Of a stretch of 18,415 nucleotides of DNA, positions 8,662 to 17,338 are shown piece after piece. Origin of the DNA: Terana coerulea. Lineage: Eukaryota > Basidiomycota > Agaricomycetes > Polyporales > Phanerochaetaceae. A program made the translations under genes and the position numbers. The stretch's first letter is position 1, and each line of letters starts with the position of its first letter. The DNA lies in contig JAKOGH010000860.1 in the NCBI GenBank assembly GCA_024811115.1, forward strand, positions 1-18,415. Reading direction: 5' to 3'. A model generated the notes under the pieces. That model ran no database searches and was not told where the DNA came from. It saw nothing but the letters and a program-made list of their open reading frames with translations.

Positions 8662-9867
8662 ATGAGCTCATCCGCATCCAGGCTTCTCTATCGCCACGTC
8701 CGACCCAGAATGCCTAAAACTGACGCTAAATATCCGCTGTCGGCTCTCTTCGCTGTGGCGAAGCCCTCTGGGCCGACCTCTATGTCCGTGGTCAACGACA
8801 TCAAGAGCCTGATCAACACCTCCCGTCTGTTCGTGAGCGAAAAGGACCTCGCAAAGAGCCAGGGAAAGCAGAAGAAGAAGAGCAGGTTCGCGAAGAATGT
8901 TGTGAAAATTGGCCAGGGAGGAACGCTGGATCCGCTAGCTGACGGAGTACTCGGTATTTGAGTTACTGCAACATCTGGAGTAAGGTTGTAAGTCATCATG
9001 TCATCTAGTTATTGGTGTCGGAAAGGGTACAAAGAAGCTTTCAGATTTCTTAGAATGCGTGAAGGCGAGTAAAGTATGACTAGGATTGAGAAGCTGGTAC
9101 TAAACTTTTCGATAGGAATACCGCTCTACCGCACTCCTTGGCTGTGAAACCGACTCCTTCGACAGCGAGGGCTCCGTTGTGCGAGTCGCCCACTGGAAGC
9201 ATGTTACGCAAGAAAAGGTCGAGGAAGCACTTCCAACTTTCAGAGGAGACATCTTGCAGAAGCCACCAATGTGAGCCTTCCCTACGACTCACGTCGATTA
9301 GCTCCTCACGATGCCCATGCTAGCTTCTCCGCTATTAAGATGGATGGAAAGCATCTGTATGACTACGCGCGAGAAGGCATACCCCTTCCTCGACCGATAG
9401 AAAAACGTCCGGTCACCATCCACGAACTAAACATACTTGAGTGGAAGGGCACGGACCATAGCTACCGTTACCCCGAAAAGCGGTTCACCGAAGAGCAAAA
9501 GCAGGCCGTCGAAAAGGCCATGGCCGGTATCGAGGACCAGGTCAGCGTCAAGGACGAGCCAGAAGGCGATGTCTCGAATGACGAACCCGCGACCGCGTTC
9601 GTGCTGCAGATGAAAGTCTCTGGGGGGACGTATGTACGCTCAATCGTGCACGACGTCGGGCACGCGGTCGGGTCTGCAGCACACGTCGTTACGCTCACGC
9701 GCTCGCAGCAAGGGCGGTTTGCGCTGGAGCCGAAGGAGGAGGAGTACCTTGGGTGCGTGCCATGGGATGTCTTCGCGAAAGCGGTCGAGAATCCTGGAGA
9801 GAAAGATGCAGACGGGTGGACGGAGTGGGAGCGTGCCGTCATGGACAAGATGGAAGTGGTAGAGTAA
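8662..9867 (+). CDS. PUS4: tRNA pseudouridine-55 synthase (TruB/Pus4 family)
   Basis: Converts U55 of the T-loop to pseudouridine in cytosolic and mitochondrial tRNAs. Exons are 8662-8953, 9009-9064, 9116-9270 and 9324-9867, giving 348 aa. Family motifs in order are AVAKPSGPTSM, then a Lys-rich fungal insert (about residues 60-80), GQGGTLDPLADGVLVIGVGK with catalytic Asp90, KEYRSTALLGCETDSFD, PPIFSAIKMDGKHLYDYARE, and the C-terminal MKVSGGTYVRSIVHDVG block and HVVTLTRSQQGRF. The first ATG is taken. A second Met at codon 17 (8710-8712) follows a short Arg-rich, acid-free peptide that could act in mitochondrial targeting. Intron 2 (9065-9115) is GC-AG. The frame is clean throughout, unlike four other genes in the window. 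The gene shares its promoter with the AP endonuclease. Confidence 0.95.
9065..9115 (+). other. GC-AG intron in PUS4
   Basis: The exon ends GTGAAG and the intron runs GCGAGT to CGATAG (51 nt, phase 0), joining LECVK to EYRSTALLG as in the TruB family. The nearby GT (GTAAAG, four bases in) would break the frame. Confidence 0.85.
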
Positions 9868-10770
9868 CCTGCCTCTCGTCGTTCTTTCTCAGTTTGCAAG
9901 TGGCTGCTTCGGACATGCATCAATTTTTGGCTAGGTCTGGCTTCTTGTACCGATCATGAACAGTCAAGTCTAATTCCGCTATAGACTCCAATACATACTG
10001 CCGTAGACTTGGTCACCTTTGTCAACATGCTCTTCGCAAGACTTTTCTGCCTCGCCAATTGTGTTCTCGCTCCCGAGGATGTGTCTTCAATCGCAGTCCA
10101 TTCACAAAGGGTTTTATCCGTGGCTTGTTTTCGAAGAAAATTTCCCACCACAGCCCACCGAGCGTGTGGAGTGTCCTTGTCTGATTTCTGTGAAAGGGGG
10201 ATATGAGCGGTGTCAGCACTGGGTTAATCGAATGCGACAGACTGCATCAACGAGCCGACAAGGCCGAGGGATCTGACAAATAGTAGGGTATGACAAGACC
10301 GTCCGAGTCTCTCCTGTACTCTAAGGTTGCCGTCTGCGCCAAAGGCTGGAAGGCGGTGAGCGTGCTTACGGCGCCTGCCGTCTCTGCCGAACGCCACAAA
10401 CTTACATCCCACGTGTCGCTCTTGAGTGAACTTTCCTGCTGTCCTCAAATTATCGCATAGATTGTTATAGGTAGACAGCAGTATAGATTGTACAGTTGAA
10501 TGTACGGAGGATGGTTATATGTGTGACATTCATAAATAGCCAGTAGTCCCGTCGGGAAGGCTGCAGCAAGCTATACTTGCTCACAATCCCAATGAGTGTG
10601 GCAGCTGTACTACAACAAGGTAAGTAGTTTCTCACCAGGCAGCGGACGTTGCGTATGGATGCGTAAAGGAGATAGGTCTATGGCGGCATATAAGAGTAAC
10701 TCGCGTATCGCAAAAGCGAGCTGACAGGCGAGCGACACTAGTACTGATACCTATAGTACCGCTTGACGAA
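9868..10770. other. Gene-free region between PUS4 and the BTB gene
   Basis: About 900 bp lies between the convergent ends of PUS4 and the BTB gene. Open frames on both strands are under 90 codons, with no recognisable motif or exon chain. It should contain the two 3' UTRs. I see no tRNA-like cloverleaf, repeat or transposon end. Confidence 0.45.
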
Positions 10771-11778
10771 TCACAACTCAGTCGCTCTCTTTGACAAAAC
10801 CTTCCAGCTAGCCATCCCGAATATCTCTGGCAGTATATTCCACACCCTCGTGCGCCCCGTATCAAAGTCCGTGTGAGCCACCTTTTTGCACTGTTCGCAC
10901 AATGACTTGAACTCTCGAGTGGCCCACTCCTTGGACCTGAGCGGGTGCAGGAAGCCGTCCTTCATGCTCGCCCGCTTGAGGAACTCTATACGCTGATTGT
11001 TACACGCGGCTTGCGACATGCAGTGGTCAGGACGGGTAGCGAGCATGCTGGGGAACACCTTGGTTCGCGCGAGAGCACCCAGCTTCGATCTGCCAGCGAG
11101 CAAGCACAGCAGCGTCGAGTCGTTGAGCCTGACCTTGGATCCCTGGAAATCGGCGGGTCCGAAGAGCTGCTCTGCTTCTACGGCCGTAATGAGGCATAAA
11201 AGCGCAGTGGGGAGGAGGTGCGGTGCGCTCGTCTCAGCGACGTCGGCGATGGCGATGATGTCTCCAACGCGTGGAAGCTTGTTACTGTTCTCTTTGTCTT
11301 TCCGGCTTGCGAGGTATTTGTCCCACTCCGGCAGCTCAGAGGGAAAGTAGGGCTGTAAGACAGCGAGCACGCGCTTACGCAGGCCTGCAATCTCGTACTT
11401 CAAGCTCAAGCGCAGAATCCCGGAAGCAGATTTGGTATCTTTCAAGGCATCTGAGACATTAAACCTGCGAGAATATCTATTAGCTCGGGCACAATGCGGA
11501 ATAGAGCGCCCAGCAATCACTCACTCCGTGTCATGCAGTGCCAGTAGCAATGTCCGTACGTCGTCAGGAGAATCTCCCTGAAGAACGACTAGAGGGCAGT
11601 CGTCGTGCATCTCCGCATCGCTTGGTTGGGGAAGAGAGAACATGTTATCGAAGAATGGTGAATGTCTCCCCAAGATGCCGGAGTAAACACGGAATAATGT
11701 GTTCTCTGCCTGTAGGACGATAGTCCCGTCCTTGAACCAGAGGCCTTCGCATCGACGGAGAGCGGGCGGGATGCTCAT
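10771..11778 (-). CDS. BTB/POZ domain protein
   Basis: Two exons, 11778-11525 and 11464-10771, joined across a 60 nt intron (GTGAGT to CGCAG), encode 315 aa. The N-terminal half is a BTB fold typical of mushroom genomes. WFKDGTIVLQAENTLFRVYS begins it, then ILGRHSPFFDNMFSLPQP and an acidic loop, then VVLQGDSPDDVRTLLLALHD. After it come GILRLSLKYEIAGLRKRVLA and a long helical region. The C-terminus carries a Cys-containing stretch (SLCEQCKK) and a WNILPEIFG block that I associate with basidiomycete BTB proteins. These proteins may act as protein-interaction adaptors, some for cullin-3 ligases, but no substrate or partner can be read here. It is the first of four minus-strand genes, and its start lies 231 bp from the OTU1 stop. 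Confidence 0.88.
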
Positions 11779-12009
11779 GGGAAGGGGATACAGAGGGCGT
11801 GTGAGTCAGAATACCGAGAGAAGGTTTGAAGTACGTCGAGGGAAACGCGCGCCAATCCTTCAATCGATGCATGGGGCAGTGCTTTGGCATTGTCTGTTCC
11901 ATTTCGCGGTGCACCGTTCTGTCACAGTCTCAGGGGAAACCGAATACCACAAATGTTATGTTTGGTATCGCATCACGAATAACTTACTCCACTCATGTCG
12001 TACGTTGAA

Positions 12010-13318
12010 TTAATATTCCCCGAACTCTACGTGTCCAGTTTCTTTGGCATGCTCTCTTGCTCCCTTCTCACCTTTGAGGCCCTTTTTACATACCTGCGTG
12101 CAGTATGGATTAGTATACGGGATATCTCAGAACAGCCGGGGTGTCTTACCTGGCAGCGCAGATCAAACGTTGCTGTGTTCGTATATGCCCTCTTCGCCCT
12201 AAGGATATCCGCCAACTTCTTCGCAGCACTCAGCATAGGGTCATCGTCGCCATTCTTCTCTTTCGGCACGATGGTCTGGTGGAAGTCGTCGGGAACATCG
12301 AGCATAGGCGCAACCGTTGCTGCGTCGTAATGGATGCCAGAATAGACAAGAATGCAGCGATTCCCGGAGTCGGTCTCCAGGGGCGGCGTAAACTTGTCGA
12401 TGCGACCGGTCTCAACATCGACAGAGGCAATCTCGGTCGAGTAGTGCTTGGCGAGGATAGACAACTCGATAGCCCCGCCCCACGAAGACGGCTTCAGGAT
12501 GGTATTTATGTAGTCTTCTCGTGAACGCCTATTCCACCAAGGTCAATGTTACTGAGGATGCGAAGCAAAGCGCATACAGCCACGTACCCTAGTATTGCAT
12601 CTGTCCATGTAAGCGTGTCTTTGCGTATCTCATCGGCGACAACTATTTCGGCCTTATAAGCACTTGGTACGAGAAGGACTTGCGTTTGCGCACTGACTCT
12701 TTCGAATTTGCTGTGCCTTCGACATGTTTTGCTCAAACACCAGCGCAATGGACGAAAAAAGACACGAGTTGTCGTCCGGCACAATCTGGAAGAGGTTGAT
12801 ATTGAGAGAGCCTGTAATATAATTCCGAAATGACGCACGCGGTGGACCAAATACCCGCCCTCTGTCGCGACATGGTCGGGTCCGCTCGCTTGGGACGTAG
12901 TAGAATTTGGGGTTACGGGTTCAGTGACTTGCGACCTCGTAAGACCAGTCATCGGAGCAGTAGGGGGAGGCGCGGGACGTGCGGTGGATGTTTGCGATGA
13001 TGTTTGCGCATTGGAGGTTCTGGAAGCCTCAGATTTCTGCGTGACAATCAACTGCTCGCCTTTCTGCAGACCAAGACTCTCTAGTGGTAGCTCTGGTATC
13101 AGCGTCAAACTATGCGGGGGATACCCAGCCTTGACTTTCCATCGAAGAGATGAGCGTACTGCGCATTATGAAGGCAGGATCGACGTACGTTCTTGCAGAG
13201 ATGGTGGGATCTCTGTGACGGCGAATATCTCTTGCTGAAGGTCTTGAACAGTAAATTGATCGAGATCAACTTGTATTGTGGTCACCCCTTTCGGATGCCT
13301 GAGTCGCACTGGTGTCAT
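12010..13318 (-). CDS. OTU1: OTU1/YOD1-type deubiquitinating cysteine protease
   Basis: Removes ubiquitin chains from substrates handled by the p97/Cdc48 segregase. Exons are 13318-13189, 13134-12839, 12785-12698, 12642-12588, 12528-12150 and 12093-12010, giving 343 aa (human YOD1 is 348). The N-terminal UBX-like domain starts MTPVRLRHPKGVTTIQVDL and runs to about residue 80, followed by a Ser/Thr/Pro-rich linker. The OTU domain has the catalytic Asp147/Cys150 in IVPDDNSCLFSSIALVFE, then QIRKIVADEIR, SSWGGAIELSILAKHY, and the catalytic His256 in YSGIHYDA. The C-terminal C2H2 zinc finger is RCQVCKKGLKGEKGAREHAK followed by ETGH, ending GEY. Splice sites are mostly standard; the intron 1 acceptor is GGAAAG, and intron 3 uses a GTCAGT donor and an AATAG acceptor, chosen because they give the family sequence. 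Every domain and catalytic residue is intact. Confidence 0.95.
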
Positions 13319-13603
13319 GTTGGCGGTTGAGGTGAATGTTGTTGTGAGACCCGCGTTGCACCTCACTCGGACGTTGCGAGCTTGGGCGCTCCTCAAGGCA
13401 TGCGTCACCACACGTGGCACGGGCGCCGGTAGGCTGTAGCCTTCAAATTTGACCACGGCGTAGAATATGAATTTCTTACTTTTCCACATATACGCGCTTT
13501 CCCCTCACAAAGCTCAACTTCCAGAATAACAGCTTGCGACCAAAAATATGGATTATAGCATCTAGTAGCAAATTTAAAGAAGTAGTATGCAGACTTTAAT
13601 GTG

Positions 13604-15012
13604 CTAGACTTCGCTTTCGACTTCCTCCGCTCCTTCAACTTCGTCATGCTCATCTGTATCCTCGTTCTCCATCTCGGCCAAAACTGCCTGAACCTTCTCA
13701 ATAGCTTGAGAGTATATTGGAATGATACCGCTGAAGTAGATGTATGCACCCAACATAAGGCTCGCGGTCCCGAAAAACCCCAGCGCATCAGGCGGAACTT
13801 GTGCTCTTTCTCGTCCCATGCCGGGGAGCTGAGCTTCGTATGCTGAGATGGCGGAACACGAGGCAAGATGGAGCGAATTGAGAAGTCCTGACTATGCGTC
13901 TCGGTTCGTGGAAAAGATGCCTGATCTGGGAAGGCTGTGGATAGGACTCGGTCGCAATGTTCCACAAGGCGGGGTAAGATTCCAACACTAGCTGCGAAAG
14001 TAGTGTATCGGGCTGAGGGGCCCGCAAGAGATGAATGTGCGCGGCAAACACGACATCCAACGTCGTTGGGCTATATCGGGAATATGTTACCTATGCACGA
14101 AAGCAGCCCGGGAAAATGAAGGAATGAGCTCTACTCACAGTTCAGTGTCATAGATAAACCGACGCTGGCCGAGCTGTCTGGCATAAATATCCAGGAATGC
14201 GCGGGCTTTGTCGGTCACCTGCGCTGGCCGTGCTTAGTGTTCTGTTCAATACCGACGCTGGAGACCGGCTTACCTTTTGCGTTCTAAGCTCTGCTTGAAC
14301 TTGAGCTTTTCCTCTGCCTTCTTACTCTTCCTCTGCAGAGGCCGGAATGAGAAGCGTCTCTTCTCTTCTCGTTCTTCTTCCTCGATTCCTACCAGGTCCC
14401 ACAGCGCCGCGGCTTCCAGACGAGGTTTGTATGATTGGCGTATGCGCTCCGGAACATAGTAGCATTGAGGTACGGGAAGTATAGCGGCGAGTCTGTGACG
14501 CGTCTGACGCGTCCAATTTGCGCTGAGCGAATAGTAAGAGTGAGCCTAAGAAGGGTGGAGTTAGTCCCGCTATGCCCAAAAGCTGAACGGACACGTACCA
14601 CGAGGTCACCCAACGCAGCATCTACATGAGCCACTCGCGCAGTGTTCTGCGCCTTATCTGCCTGGCTCAGGATGTCGTCCAGATGCCAACCACCTTCTCT
14701 TGCCAAGCGTGCGGCGTACTTGACGATGGGCTCGAAGCCTGCGACGCTATGCGTGCCATGCGTGAGGTATGGTAGTTGACCTGAGTAATAGCGAGTTTCA
14801 GTGATAATAGCAAGTATTCGTGAAACGTGCACCAACCTACCACTCGGCGAAAGGTCCGGATTATTGGTGTACTGGATGGAGAACTTGCCAGCGATGCTAA
14901 GTTGGAGGTACAATAATGTTGAGACACATGGAGGATCCAAAGACAGTATATCGTCGTGTTTAGGCCAGATATGCAACGTAGGATGGGTTGTTGAGTGAGA
15001 AGGGGTCGCCAT
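13604..15012 (-). CDS. SAM37: SAM37/metaxin-like mitochondrial outer-membrane assembly subunit
   Basis: A GST-fold subunit of the sorting and assembly machinery that inserts beta-barrel proteins into the mitochondrial outer membrane. Exons are 15012-14841, 14780-14599, 14545-14274, 14218-14139 and 14070-13604 (introns 53-68 nt), about 391 aa once the frame is followed. The N-terminal thioredoxin-like Tom37 domain is LHIWP, ILSLDPPCVSTLLYLQLS, TNNPDLSPSG, QLPYLTHGTHSVAGFEPIVK. The second domain has DLVAHSYYSLSANW, ILPVPQCYYVPERIRQSYKP, then KARAFLDIYARQLGQRRF and PTTLDVVFAAHIHLL. A C-terminal membrane segment follows the basic block EHKFRLMRWG (FFGTASLMLGAYIYFSGII), with a very acidic tail. 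Three one-base breaks interrupt the frame: the A4 run at 14275-14278, the C3 run at 13928-13930 and the T5 run at 13773-13777. One more base in each restores it. The first ATG in context is at 15012. Confidence 0.88.
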
Positions 15013-15059
15013 GATGTTGGCTGGGCACTTGCTTGTCCGGAGCACGTCACGCAGAAAGT

Positions 15060-15112
15060 CGAGGTCACCGGGTCACTATAACGGTCAAAGTCACAGTCAC
15101 GTCACACCAATA
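15060..15112 (-). promoter_or_regulatory. GTCAC-rich promoter element upstream of SAM37
   Basis: Between about 50 and 100 bases upstream of the SAM37 ATG the plus strand carries repeated GTCAC words (GAGGTCACC, GGGTCAC, GTCACAGTCACGTCAC) and, just beyond, ACCAAT, which is ATTGGT on the gene strand. The word GTCACGTCAC at 15096-15105 is identical to one in the AP endonuclease/PUS4 promoter. It resembles a bZIP half-site pair. Function is inferred only from position and repetition. Confidence 0.45.
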
Positions 15113-15407
15113 GTGTAAGTAAGTAGCATCGTGAATGCGCGACTATGCTGCCATAGTCTAGAGATGTAGCAATGCCTTTGAAGCATGAACCATTTCAGCA
15201 TGTCAAGATAATATATCTCCTGCAGTTTGACCCAAGTTAAAGTACATATTTGCCAGCCAGGGCCAATGGTATCGGCGGTACACGTTGAGTGCATGTATGT
15301 AGTAAGTTAGCATATTGAACGGTTATCCCATTGGAAAGATCTGCCACTTTCCAGACGGAAGTACGGGGTTCAGAGTTCCAACGTACCCCGCCCTATGTGT
15401 GTAGCAC

Positions 15408-17338
15408 TTAGCTACAATGAATAGATCTCCTCCTAATATAACATGAAGTCAGTAAAAGGTCTATTGAATACTACGTGAAACGAACACTTACCGCAGCTTG
15501 CGTCGATTATCCGCGTACTGAGTTACTACCACAAAATCTTCCCCCAATACAAGTTTATCCCAAGCGGACCACCATGATGCCACCAATCCGTAATTCGGCA
15601 TGGTCGGGAGAGTATTGCGAGGCAATTTGCGATAGGGCATACTACTCCACAAAGGGCTGCGCCACAGAGTACGGTCACTAAATTCTGTTGAATCGCACAC
15701 GAGAGTAGAGCGGTCAAGTGAGATATTGGGCGCGCAGTAGTCTTGGCGGATGGATGAGGGAGAATCAAACTCGTAGAGGCCGTCCACTGTACTGAAATTG
15801 TTCGCAATGTCATAAGCCTGGTTGAAACCAGGCGGCCGTATGGTTTCCACCCCCGCGCGACGAATGGAATATTCGTGCCTTGTCACTCCAGCTCGACCAC
15901 GGTATCACCGCGTCCCCGGTCGATCGGCTTCCACGGGACTCAGACCTGAGAAGCTGGCGAATGGTCCCCGTAGGCATAATGATGTCGAGTGCAGCCTTGA
16001 CTTCATCTCCAGTTCGAACCGATGTACTAATCATCAAGTACGCCCCATGTTCATACCGTCGAAATATGATCTGGTCGTCAGAGTTGCTGCCGTCTTCGCA
16101 GGGTGGTGTGTAGTCGCATGAGATCTCTATGTCGCTATAGCTGGCTCCTTTCTCTAGCTCGGGGAGAGCCAGGAGAAGCGACGCGTTTCTTGCGACATCG
16201 GAGTAGTCTCGTAGGTTGAGGATGCGGCAAATCGCAATGCCGTAGGTGGGAGGATGAGGTGGAGGATACATCGATTTCATGAACGGTCGAACGAGGTGCT
16301 TTGGATCTATGAAGGCAGTCTCTGGACCGGGTACTTTTGGTTCGAAGTCATTGTATAACGTCTGCATATGACAGAATCAAAATTACATATGATGACGAAC
16401 ACAGAAGGTACGGACCAAAATATAGCTGCCGTTTGCCCAAATCCAGATGGACGTGGCGCAGAACGACCCCGCGTTGGGGAGTTGCTTTTGTATTTTGCAT
16501 GTGACCATCGCTTGAAATATCCTGACTGAGAACAGCCCCTCAGCTTCGAATTCGATTATGGGAAGTGAGGCTTCAGGATGTGTCTCGCCCGTGAGTGAAG
16601 ATAATATATGCATGCGGTACGCCCTGAGAATGCTGTGAGCTCTTGCTACATGCTAAATGAGAGAGCAAATCTTACCCTTGACCTGTTGACTCCACAAGCA
16701 CCAGTAGATTCTGGCTGTAATCATATGCGAAACAATTCGTGTAGCACGGGAGATTACTGAGAGTCCATTCCTTGCCAGCACGTCTCCTAAGTGTGGACGG
16801 AGGGTGTATGATAGTGATCGTTTGCCCCACAAGCTCGCAGTACGTTGGCCCGAACGCGCGATGGCACCGCTGGGAATTGACGTTTTCGACGACTGTCACA
16901 GACTTGTCCGTCCATTCCAGTGTCTTGCATGCGGCCCGCCACTTTCGTAAACTGTCCAACCGTTCGGAAAGCCTGACATGTGGTGAGGGACAGTCAATGA
17001 CACGCGCGAGGAAGCATTCGATCTGGTACTGAAGCGAAGCGGACTGCTGGACTACGCTTCGGAAAGCAGTTGATACCTAGCCGAGTATGTCACCGCACTC
17101 CGCCACGCCTCTGAGATCGGACACTTACGCGAGAGCAAGAAACAATTTCCTTGCCGGTAAGGTGCTGGAGTATTAACACGAGCAGCTCGAAGCTGAGTCT
17201 TCGATCAAACCCATGAGCTTCAAAGGCCGATTTCGTGGACGATACTGGAGTTTGCGCGAGCTGTTTCACTTTCTCGTCCATGTCATTGTTGGTTTCGGTC
17301 TTCTCCTCAGCGCTGCGTCTGCCCTCGTCGGTCGCCAT
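15408..17338 (-). CDS. F-box protein
   Basis: F-box proteins bind Skp1 and present substrates to an SCF ubiquitin ligase. Exons are 17338-17129, 17076-16676, 16623-16416, 16361-15492 and probably 15432-15408, giving about 570 aa. After an acidic N-terminus the F-box spans about residues 46-90 (DRRLSFELLVLILQHLTGKE, then SCSRVSTAFRSVVQQS). The rest has no named repeat but follows the layout of mushroom F-box proteins with a long beta-rich C-terminal region: LARVIDCPSPHVRL, LRKWRAACKTLEW, AVIPWSSWSDKARIF, PLWSSMPYRKLPRNT. The frame shifts by one near the G5 run at 15850-15854; one G fewer joins it. The last intron (15491-15433) has GTAAGT, a CTGAC branch point and TTAG, and leads to a 25 nt exon. 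If it is unspliced, translation stops at 15488. The substrate is unknown. Confidence 0.82.

Noticed and set aside
12506..13108. 200-codon minus-strand ORF as a separate protein
   Set aside because: It is OTU1 exon 2 read through introns 2 to 4. The OTU catalytic block is in another frame until intron 2 is removed.
13405..13965. 186-codon minus-strand ORF as an independent gene
   Set aside because: Its middle is the SAM37 C-terminal region in one of three frames, and its tail is downstream, non-conserved sequence reached only because the frame break removes the proper continuation.
13604..14280. Programmed ribosomal frameshifting in SAM37
   Set aside because: Three separate shifts would be needed at different short runs, with no slippery heptamer or obvious stem. 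Consensus error or lesions are simpler.
14389..15045. 218-codon minus-strand ORF as an unspliced protein
   Set aside because: It reads through two SAM37 introns and starts at a GTG upstream of the good ATG. Splicing gives clearly better Tom37/metaxin sequence.
15526..16121. Several 77-99 codon ORFs opposite or out of frame with the F-box exon
   Set aside because: They are shadows of the F-box coding sequence, with no independent motif.
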